The notes below the pieces were generated by a model. The model saw nothing but the letters and a program-made list of their open reading frames with translations, had not been told where the DNA came from and searched no databases. The translations under genes were made by a program, and so were the position numbers. Positions 8,030-18,004 of a DNA stretch of 36,373 nucleotides are shown here, piece after piece; the first letter of the stretch is position 1; every line of letters starts with the position of its first letter. The DNA is from an uncultured bacterium (lineage in GTDB: Bacteria > Actinomycetota > Coriobacteriia > Coriobacteriales > Coriobacteriaceae), in assembly GCA_958349055.1 (NCBI GenBank), contig CATWBO010000027.1, positions 1-36,373 on the forward strand. Direction: 5' to 3'.

Positions 8030-9535
8030 ATGGAGCGTGCAAGCGGCGTCCTCATGCCCGTCTCATCTCTGCCCGGACCATACGGAATTGGCGGCTTTGG
8101 CTGGAATGCCTACGACTTCGTCGATTTTCTCGCCTCGTGCAAACAACATTACTGGCAGATTCTGCCCCTTACGACGACCAGCTATGGCGATTCGCCCTAT
8201 CAGTCGTTCTCGGCCCGCGCAGGCAACCCCAACTTTATCGACTTTGCCGAACTTATCGAGGCAGGGTATCTGGAGCAGCGCGATATCGATGGCGTGTATC
8301 TGGGATCCGACCCCAGCAATGTCGACTACGGTGCTATCTTTGGCGGCCGCCGTCAGATTCTCGACCGCGCCGCCGAGCGCTTTGCTGCCGACAAGCCGGC
8401 CGATTTCGATGACTTTATCCAGGCCAACGAGGACTGGCTCATCCCCTACTGTGAGTTCATGACCGTCAAAGAGGAGTGCGGTCTCAAGGCGTTTTGGGAG
8501 TGGCCCGCGGAGCTCCGCACCCGCGGTGAGGCTTCTGCCAAGGTCTGCGCCGACCATCCGGCGCGTATGCTCTACCACCAGATGACGCAGTACTTCTTCG
8601 ATCGCCAGTGGAGCCGCCTCAAGGCCTATGCCAACGAGCGCGACATTCTCATCATCGGCGACCTGCCTATCTATGTCTCGCGTGACTCCGTCGAGATGTG
8701 GGCGACACCTGAACTCTTTAAGATCGACGCCGCCGGCAATCCCGTGAGCGTCGCCGGCACGCCGCCCGACCAGTTCTCGGCCACCGGCCAGTACTGGGGC
8801 AACCCCATCTACGACTGGGACGCCATGGAGTCCGACGGCTTCTCCTGGTGGGAGGGCCGCATTCGCGCCGCCCTCGACATGTACGACGTCATCCGCCTGG
8901 ATCACTTCCGCGGCTTCGAGGCCTATTGGGAGGTGCCGTTCTCCTCGCCCGATTCGTCCTACGGTTCGTGGACGCAGGGTCCCGGCCTCAAGTTCTTCAA
9001 GACGCTCGAGGAAAAGCTCGGCACGCTGCCCATCATCGCCGAGGACCTGGGTTTCCTCACTCCCGGTGTCATCGACATGCGCGACAACTCGGGTTTCCCC
9101 GGCATGAAGATCCTGCAGTTCGCCTTTGAGGGCACCAACTCGTACTACCTGCCGCATAACTACATCGCCAACACCGTCGCCTATGTGGGCACCCACGACA
9201 ACGAGACGGCGCGCGGCTGGTTTGAGGGAACGGCCACCCCGCGTCAGCGCGAGCAGGCAGCCCTGTACACCCATCAGCAGGCCGGCGAACCCATGGCAGA
9301 TGCACTCAATCGCACCATCGCCGCCAGCGTGAGCGACACGTGCATTTACACCATGCAGGACCTGCTTAACCTGGGCAATGAGGCGCGCATCAACACCCCT
9401 GCCACCCTGGGCGGCAACTGGACCTGGCGCATGCTCGACGGCGCCATCACCCGCGAGCTCGAGCACAAACTCACCGACTGGACCGAGACCTACTTCCGCA
9501 TCCCGTCGGAGGCCGAAATCGAGCTTCCTCAATAG
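8030..9535 (+). CDS. malQ: 4-alpha-glucanotransferase (amylomaltase, GH77)
   Basis: MalQ transfers alpha-1,4-glucan segments between maltodextrins and releases glucose, which makes chains long enough for GlgP. The 501-residue protein shows the GH77 N-terminus RASGVLMPVSSLPGPYGIG and the nucleophile motif RLDHFRG (Asp291). The acid/base motif is IIAEDLG (Glu338), and the transition-state stabiliser lies in VGTHDNE (Asp390). Upstream TTG (8015) and GTG (8018) codons are in frame. The ATG at 8030 is preferred because it gives the usual family start and GGTGAG lies 7 bases ahead. It precedes glgP, with a terminator-like hairpin between them. Its promoter carries the operator shared with the PTS gene. 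Confidence 0.95.
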   Translation: MERASGVLMPVSSLPGPYGIGGFGWNAYDFVDFLASCKQHYWQILPLTTTSYGDSPYQSFSARAGNPNFIDFAELIEAGYLEQRDIDGVYLGSDPSNVDYGAIFGGRRQILDRAAERFAADKPADFDDFIQANEDWLIPYCEFMTVKEECGLKAFWEWPAELRTRGEASAKVCADHPARMLYHQMTQYFFDRQWSRLKAYANERDILIIGDLPIYVSRDSVEMWATPELFKIDAAGNPVSVAGTPPDQFSATGQYWGNPIYDWDAMESDGFSWWEGRIRAALDMYDVIRLDHFRGFEAYWEVPFSSPDSSYGSWTQGPGLKFFKTLEEKLGTLPIIAEDLGFLTPGVIDMRDNSGFPGMKILQFAFEGTNSYYLPHNYIANTVAYVGTHDNETARGWFEGTATPRQREQAALYTHQQAGEPMADALNRTIAASVSDTCIYTMQDLLNLGNEARINTPATLGGNWTWRMLDGAITRELEHKLTDWTETYFRIPSEAEIELPQ

Positions 9536-9583
9536 GAGCTACCGCGCCCGACCCCTCCCCACCGTGCGGACGCGCTTGCTTTT

Positions 9584-9625
9584 CCCGCGCGAGGCCACCC
9601 CAATCCCCTCGCGCGGGATTCTTTT
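9584..9625 (+). terminator. Terminator between malQ and glgP
   Basis: A 10-bp perfect stem CCCGCGCGAG/CTCGCGCGGG (9584-9593 with 9608-9617) is followed by ATTCTTTTG. It may separate or only attenuate transcription into glgP, because no strong separate glgP promoter is obvious before its ATG. Confidence 0.75.
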
Positions 9626-9664
9626 GAATTTCTGACATGTAGTCAACTCACCACAGGAGGAAAC

Positions 9665-11932
<2,268 letters not shown>

Positions 11933-11960
11933 CTCATTCCCCTTACCCATCCTCTTGAGA

Positions 11961-11992
11961 AACGGAGTCGTGGCAACACGGCTCCGTTTTTT
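11961..11992 (+). terminator. Intrinsic terminator of glgP
   Basis: ACGGAG pairs with CTCCGT and CGTG with CACG around a GCAA loop. TTTTTT follows. It lies 29 bases past the glgP stop. Confidence 0.9.
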
Positions 11993-12030
11993 GTGCCCAC
12001 ACGTTACCCTGTGACCCGACTCGGCCAAAC

Positions 12031-12250
12031 AATCTCGATCCATAACAACTACTCAACCAAAACGGTCCCAGCTGTTACAGATTGAGACATACCGGCCCCT
12101 CCCCTTGGGTTTATCTCAATCTGTAACATCTAGCAGCTGAAATTCACCTTTGGTGTTACAGATTTAGATGAAATGGTTAGCTCAGCGGAACCGTCTCGAT
12201 CTGTAACATCTAACGTCCGAAATCGGCCCTACCTGTTACAGATCAAGACA
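12031..12250. repeat. Array of alternating inverted repeats (TGTTACAGAT...AGACA)
   Basis: Five clear copies of a 17-bp unit occur in alternating orientation: plus at 12073, minus at 12112, plus at 12154, minus at 12192 and plus at 12234. The consensus is TGTTACAGATTGAGACA. A degenerate minus copy lies at 12031-12047. Same-orientation copies are 80-81 bp apart, so the array is a tandem repeat of about 80 bp that contains an inverted pair. The segments between minus and plus copies (ATCTA..GTC-GAAAT..) are also similar. It fills most of the 456-base gap between the convergent glgP and ABC-ATPase genes. No open frame of note and no promoter was seen. Confidence 0.85.
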
Positions 12251-12281
12251 AACTGACAGACGGAAAGCCCCAACACAAAGA

Positions 12282-12320
12282 AAGGCTCCCCTCTCGCCCA
12301 GTGGACGGGAGGGAAGCCTT
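12282..12320 (-). terminator. Terminator of the sugar ABC operon
   Basis: Read on the minus strand, AAGGCTTCCC pairs with GGGAGCCTT around an irregular C/G-rich middle. TTTCTTTG follows. Confidence 0.75.
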
Positions 12321-12388
12321 ATATGTGACCACGGCAAAAGGATGGCAAAGCCGCAGTCGCCCAAAAGGGAGGGCCTGGAAGTCCGGGC

Positions 12389-13588
<1,200 letters not shown>

Positions 13589-13656
13589 GTCTTTACCTTT
13601 CGATACGCGGCGCCGCGCTGAGGGGCGCCGCCAAAACTTGCAAAACAGTTACGACA

Positions 13657-14496
13657 TCAGCCCTTGACGGCACCTGCCACAACGCCGTCAATGATGTACT
13701 TCTGGCAGAAGATGTACATGATGACGATGGGGATGACGACCATCATGATGCATGCCATCATGGGGCCGAGCTCGACGTGGCCATAGCCGCCACGGAAGTA
13801 CTGGATCAAGATAGGAATGGTCTTGTACTTGGTGGAGTCGAGCGTAAGGTAGGGCAGCAGATAGTCGTTCCAGACCCACATGGTCTCAAGGATACCGACC
13901 GAAAGATAGGTGGGCTTCATAATGGGAAGGACGATCTTAAAGAACACCTGGACCGGGTTGCAGCCGTCGATCATGGCCGCCTCTTCGATCTCGAGCGGGA
14001 TGTTCTTTACAAAGCCGGCGAACATAAAGACCGCGAGGCCCGCGCCAAAACCAAGGTAGATGAAGCAGATGTTAAACGGCGTGTTAAAGCCGATGCGGTC
14101 CGCGAGGTTGGACAGCGTGAACATGAGCATCTGGAAGGGCACGACCATCGAGAAGACGAACAGGTAATAGAAGAAGTTCGAGATCTTGCTGTTGACGCGC
14201 ACCACGTACCAAGCGCACATGGAGCAGCACACCAAGATCAGCACGACCGACGTGACCGTGATGATGAGCGAGTACATAAATGCCGAGGCAAAGCCCTGCT
14301 CGTTCAGAGCGTGCACGTAGTTTGCGAGGCCGTTGAACGTCTCGGGCGTGAGCAGATCGAACGCCGTGGTGGTGCTGATTGCGGTCGCTTTCTTAAAGGA
14401 ATTGAGCGCAATCATGAACACGGGGTAGATCCATGCGAGCGACAGGATCGTAAAGAAGATCGAGAGCGCGCGGTTGATAGCCTTATCGCGTTTCAT
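13657..14496 (-). CDS. Carbohydrate ABC permease (MalG-like)
   Basis: This is the inner-membrane half-permease of a CUT1 importer, 279 residues with about six hydrophobic segments. The cytoplasmic EAA loop reads EEAAMIDGCNPVQVFFKIVLPI and couples to the ATPase. The N-terminus is short, as in MalG/LacG-type proteins, and the C-terminus ends GVVAGAVKG. The start overlaps the stop of the preceding MalF-like gene (TAATG), which indicates translational coupling. Substrate is inferred from context to be an alpha-glucoside or maltodextrin. Confidence 0.94.
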   Translation of the reverse strand: MKRDKAINRALSIFFTILSLAWIYPVFMIALNSFKKATAISTTTAFDLLTPETFNGLANYVHALNEQGFASAFMYSLIITVTSVVLILVCCSMCAWYVVRVNSKISNFFYYLFVFSMVVPFQMLMFTLSNLADRIGFNTPFNICFIYLGFGAGLAVFMFAGFVKNIPLEIEEAAMIDGCNPVQVFFKIVLPIMKPTYLSVGILETMWVWNDYLLPYLTLDSTKYKTIPILIQYFRGGYGHVELGPMMACIMMVVIPIVIMYIFCQKYIIDGVVAGAVKG

Positions 14497-15350
14497 TACT
14501 GCTGCACCTCCTTGGACCTCGTGGCCTTAAGCTGGATCATAGAAATAGCGACAACCAGGATGCAGAAGATAACTGCCTTGGCCTGACCGATGCCCTGCCA
14601 TGCGATGCCAGCACGCGAATAGAACGTGTTGTAGATGTTCAGGGCGAGCATCTCGGTGGAGTGCGCCGGGGCGCCACCGGTAAGGGCGAGGTTCTGGTCG
14701 AACAGCTTAAAGCCGTTGGTGATGGACAGGAACAGGCAGATGGTGATGGTCGGCATCAGGTTGGGGATCTTAACCTTCCAAAACGTCTGCCACGCCGTAG
14801 CGCCGTCGACCTTGGCGGCCTCGATGTAATCAGACGGAATGGACTGCAGACCGGCGATGTAGATGATCATCATGTAGCCGACCTGTTGCCACAGGGTCAG
14901 GATGATAAGGCCCCAGAAGCCAGCGGCGGAGTTGAGGGCGATAAGCTGGGCACCCACGTTGGAGAGCAGGCAGTTGATCAGAATCTGCCAAATGTAACCC
15001 AGTACAATGCCGCCGATCAGGTTAGGCATAAAGAAGATCGTACGGAAGATGTTGGTGCCCTTGAGCGCCTTGCGGGTGAGCGCCTGTGCAATGGCCAGCG
15101 CGATCACGTTGATGAGCACCGTCGACAGGAAGGCAAACGCCACGGTAAAGAAGAACGACGTGGAGAACTGCGGATCCGTCAAGGCACGCACATAGTTCTC
15201 GACACCGACAAAATGCGCGTTGTTAATGGTAATAAACTGGCAGAACGAGAGATAGAAGCCCTGGATAAAGGGGATCACGAACCCGATCATAAACGCCAGG
15301 CACGTGGGCAGCATAAAGAGCGGCCACCAGCGCTTGAGTGCTTTGCCCAT
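14496..15350 (-). CDS. Carbohydrate ABC permease (MalF/LacF-like)
   Basis: This is the partner permease of the importer, 284 residues with six predicted membrane helices starting at WPLFMLPTCLAFMIGFVIPF. Its EAA loop reads IEAAKVDGATAWQTFWKVKIPNL. The gene follows the binding-protein gene after an 87-base gap holding a large hairpin, and is coupled to the MalG-like gene by a TAATG overlap. The ATG is preceded by AAAGGA. Confidence 0.94.
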   Translation of the reverse strand: MGKALKRWWPLFMLPTCLAFMIGFVIPFIQGFYLSFCQFITINNAHFVGVENYVRALTDPQFSTSFFFTVAFAFLSTVLINVIALAIAQALTRKALKGTNIFRTIFFMPNLIGGIVLGYIWQILINCLLSNVGAQLIALNSAAGFWGLIILTLWQQVGYMMIIYIAGLQSIPSDYIEAAKVDGATAWQTFWKVKIPNLMPTITICLFLSITNGFKLFDQNLALTGGAPAHSTEMLALNIYNTFYSRAGIAWQGIGQAKAVIFCILVVAISMIQLKATRSKEVQQ

Positions 15351-15370
15351 AGAAGGGTCCTTTCAATATG

Positions 15371-15406
15371 CAGGGGGCGGGCAAACCTACGTCTGCCCGC
15401 CCCCTG
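15371..15406 (-). promoter_or_regulatory. Intercistronic hairpin between binding protein and permease genes
   Basis: A perfect 13-bp GC-rich stem (CAGGGGGCGGGCA with TGCCCGCCCCCTG) has a 10-base loop and no T-run behind it on the transcribed strand. In sugar ABC operons such a structure usually protects the upstream binding-protein message and lowers permease expression, as between malE and malF. That role is inferred. Confidence 0.7.
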
Positions 15407-15437
15407 TCGCTAATCAGATAGCTTGGGCAGCAACTGC

Positions 15438-16754
15438 TTACTCGGAAGCAGCCTTCTCGGTCTTCCAGCCATCGACGAAGGCGTTCTTGACGCCGTCCCA
15501 CTTGGTGTTGTCGGCAGCATAAGCGATGAGAGCCTGCTTGAGGTTCTTCTTCCACTCCTCGGAGGGGATGTAAACGAAGTCCCAAGCGACGGTCTTCTTG
15601 CCGTCCTTGGCCATAGCAACGGCCTGCTGCGAGAAGACGTTGGTGGTCTCCTTGGCGCTCTTGAACGGGGCGGTCAGACCCATCTTGTCAGCGATGATGC
15701 TGGTGGCGGTGTCAGAAGTGACGCACCAATACATGAAGTCCTCGGTGGCCTTCTGAGCATCCTCGGAAGCCTGGGAGCTGACGCACCAGTAGTTCTCGCC
15801 GCCGGAGCACAGGCCCTGGTTCTCCTCGCCGTCGACGCCGATGTAGATCGGCAGCATGCCGAGCTGGTCGTCGGTCATACCGGCCTTGGTGAGGTCGGCG
15901 TAGGCCCAAGAGCCGTTCTGGTAGAAGACGGCCTTGCCGGTTGCGAACTCGTTGGTGGCGTCGTCACCGGTCTTGGAGGCGAGCTGCGAAGGATCGCAGG
16001 TGGAGTCGGTGATGTACAGGTCGAAGATCTGCTTAAAGTTGTCGAGATACTCGCCCTTGATCTCGTCGTCCTCCTGGTTGTGCTCCTTCTCGAACTCGTA
16101 GTAGAGCGGGAGGTTGGCGAGGTGGGTGGTGTAGCGCCAGCTGGAGGAGTCATCCATGCCGGCGGAAGTGAAGGCACCGTCAACGCCGAGCTCGTCCTTG
16201 CGGGCCTGGATGTCATCGGCGCAAGCCTTCAGCTTGTCGAAGGAGTTGATGTCCTCGGCCTTGTAGCCAGCCTTCTCGAGGAGCTCCTTGTTGTAGATGA
16301 TGCCGTAGCTCTCCTGAACCCAGTCGATACCCAGATCCTTGCCGTCGGACTGCAGAGCCAGGGAGTCGTCGATGAGCTCGCCGCGGAGCTTGGTGTCGGA
16401 CAGATCGGCGCAGTAATCCTTCCAGTTCTTAAGACCGGTGGGGCCGTTGACCTGGAACAGCGTCGGAGCGGAGCTCTTGGACATCTCGGACTTGAGCTTC
16501 TCCTCGTAGGTGTTGGAGGCGGCGGTCACGATCTTGACCTCGACGCCCTTCTCCTTCTTGTACGCCTTGGCGATCTCCTTCCACTCCTTGTCGACCTCGG
16601 GCTTGAACTGGAGGAAGTAGACCTCGGCAGCGTCACCAGAAGCAGAGGAGCCAGAGCCGGCAGAACCACCGCAGCCCACGAGGCCCAGACCAAGAACCGC
16701 AGCCGCGGAACCAGCAAAGCCCAGGAACTGCCTTCTGCTCATTTCGTTCTTCAT
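15438..16754 (-). CDS. Sugar-binding lipoprotein of ABC importer (CUT1 family)
   Basis: This extracellular solute-binding protein has 438 residues. The N-terminus MKNEMSRRQFLGFAG is a twin-arginine signal, followed by a hydrophobic run and a lipobox LVGC. It therefore appears to be a Tat-exported, lipid-anchored protein. The mature part is a type-1 extracellular binding protein with the usual ending ...FVDGWKTEKAASE. An in-frame ATG at 16772 would place the AAAGGGTGG ribosome site inside the gene, so 16754 is preferred. It is first in the importer operon, downstream of gntR on the same strand. A repressor-like palindrome overlaps its promoter region. Confidence 0.94.
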   Translation of the reverse strand: MKNEMSRRQFLGFAGSAAAVLGLGLVGCGGSAGSGSSASGDAAEVYFLQFKPEVDKEWKEIAKAYKKEKGVEVKIVTAASNTYEEKLKSEMSKSSAPTLFQVNGPTGLKNWKDYCADLSDTKLRGELIDDSLALQSDGKDLGIDWVQESYGIIYNKELLEKAGYKAEDINSFDKLKACADDIQARKDELGVDGAFTSAGMDDSSSWRYTTHLANLPLYYEFEKEHNQEDDEIKGEYLDNFKQIFDLYITDSTCDPSQLASKTGDDATNEFATGKAVFYQNGSWAYADLTKAGMTDDQLGMLPIYIGVDGEENQGLCSGGENYWCVSSQASEDAQKATEDFMYWCVTSDTATSIIADKMGLTAPFKSAKETTNVFSQQAVAMAKDGKKTVAWDFVYIPSEEWKKNLKQALIAYAADNTKWDGVKNAFVDGWKTEKAASE

Positions 16755-16860
16755 TACAATCCACCCTTTCACACCGTGGCGGCACCCTTTGCCGCCGCCT
16801 TCGGAGATTGGCTCGGGGACTTTGCCCCTTTTGCTGATTTGTACAATACGCTATTTGGCT

Positions 16861-16955
16861 AGTTGTTTGAACAAGTATTACTAGAGCGGTAGAAAAACTT
16901 CGGTGAACGGTAATTTCGACTTGATACTTGACAAGTTGTGTATAAACAATTATTT
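16861..16955 (-). promoter_or_regulatory. Promoter/operator region of the sugar ABC operon
   Basis: AGTTGTTTGAACAAGT (16861-16876) is a near-perfect 16-bp palindrome around GTTTGAAC. It matches the GTTTAAAC sites at gntR, PTS-HAD and malQ. A looser TTGTTTATACACAA (minus strand, about 16950-16937) may be a second site. The -10 box is uncertain; TATTGT near 16851 on the minus strand is one option. The whole gap 16755-17060 holds this region plus the gntR terminator and no gene. Confidence 0.6.
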
Positions 16956-16970
16956 ATTCTCGAATGCAGA

Positions 16971-17019
16971 GAAAACGCCCGATCAAGCCGATGCATTGTC
17001 GGTTTGACCGGGCGTTTTC
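16971..17019 (-). terminator. Intrinsic terminator of gntR
   Basis: A 20-bp stem (16972-16991 with 16999-17018, two G-T pairs) has a 7-base loop and ends in TTTT on the minus strand. It lies about 40 bases past the gntR stop. Confidence 0.85.
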
Positions 17020-17060
17020 GCTTTGAGGGCATGAGTCTCGTCAGGCTGCGAGCTAGCCGG

Positions 17061-17780
17061 CTATCGCTTGGAGTTGACGCGGTAGTGGAAGATCTCGGGA
17101 TGCGTGCGGGCATGCGTGACCTCGAACAAGATGCCGTCCGAGGTGTACGACTGGCTCTCCATGACGGCGACACAGTTGTATTTGCCAAGGTCCAAGTAGC
17201 TGCAGTCCTCATCGTTGGCGAGCTCGACACTCACCGTACGGCGGCTCGCCATCACTTTGATGCCGCGCTTGTGCTCCAGATAGTCGTAGATAGACTTCTC
17301 GGCGACCTCGGGCGTCAGGCCCTTGGCGATCGACTCCAAAAAGTAGCCGTGGTCCACCTGGCGAGCACTGCCGTTGAGGCTTCGGACACGCACTACACGA
17401 ATCAGCTCCTCGCCCACCTTAAAGCCCAGGCGACGAGAAAGTTGCTCCGTGCAAATCAAATGTTCAAAAGACTTGACCTCGGTCGATGCGACGGCATTGT
17501 TGCGTTTTGCGAACTCGCCAAACGACTCAACCTCTTCGAGTGCGCCCAACATGTCGGTTTCGCCCTTAAGCCAAATAACGCGCACGCCCTTGCCGTGTAT
17601 GGGCTGCACAAACATCCCGTCGGCCAGCATACCCAAGGCGCGACGGACAGTATTGCGAGTACATCCGAACTCCGCGGTCAACTCAGCTTCGGTTGGCAGC
17701 ATCTCCTGAAACGCATAGGTCCCATTAATGATGCGCGAGCGTATTTCTCGGTAGATTCCTTCGTATATCGCTTTTGGCAT
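17061..17780 (-). CDS. GntR-family regulator, HutC/TreR-like with UTRA domain
   Basis: This is a 239-residue transcription regulator. Residues 1-70 are the GntR winged helix (IYREIRSRIINGTYAFQEMLPTEAELTAEFGCTRNTVRRAL, wing GKGVRVI). Residues 90-239 are the UTRA sugar-sensing domain (LGFKVGEELIRVVRVRSLNG, YLEHKRGIKV). The layout is like TreR, the trehalose-6-P repressor, so a phosphorylated disaccharide is a plausible effector. It is divergent from the PTS-HAD gene and upstream of the sugar ABC operon. GTTTAAAC-type palindromes occur at its own promoter and at both neighbours. The ATG at 17780 has AGAGGTG. Confidence 0.92.
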   Translation of the reverse strand: MPKAIYEGIYREIRSRIINGTYAFQEMLPTEAELTAEFGCTRNTVRRALGMLADGMFVQPIHGKGVRVIWLKGETDMLGALEEVESFGEFAKRNNAVASTEVKSFEHLICTEQLSRRLGFKVGEELIRVVRVRSLNGSARQVDHGYFLESIAKGLTPEVAEKSIYDYLEHKRGIKVMASRRTVSVELANDEDCSYLDLGKYNCVAVMESQSYTSDGILFEVTHARTHPEIFHYRVNSKR

Positions 17781-17832
17781 TGTTTCACCTCTTATTAATA
17801 TGTATGGCTAGGCACGATAGCATTTCTTTGGG

Positions 17833-17964
17833 TTGTTTAAACCGTCTATCGGCAAAGCACCGATTATTAACTGTCAACGGCGCCCGTGATGCTCCAATCG
17901 ATTCGAATCAAAACCGTCAATGCGGCAAGCAGCCAGTCCTCTACAATGAGTTCATTGTTTAAAC
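17833..17964. promoter_or_regulatory. gntR/PTS divergent promoter region with two GTTTAAAC operators
   Basis: TTGTTTAAAC occurs at 17833-17842 (gntR side) and, in the same orientation, at 17955-17964 (PTS side). A -10-like TACAAT for the PTS gene lies at 17942-17947, so the second site falls near its transcription start. The core is identical to that at malQ and nearly so at the ABC operon. Confidence 0.65.
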
Positions 17965-18004
17965 GTTCTTGCTCGCACAGCATGTTGCATCCGGAAGGCA
18001 TATT

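Noticed and set aside
12031..12250. CRISPR array
   Set aside because: The repeat alternates in orientation, the intervals are themselves similar, and no cas gene is near.
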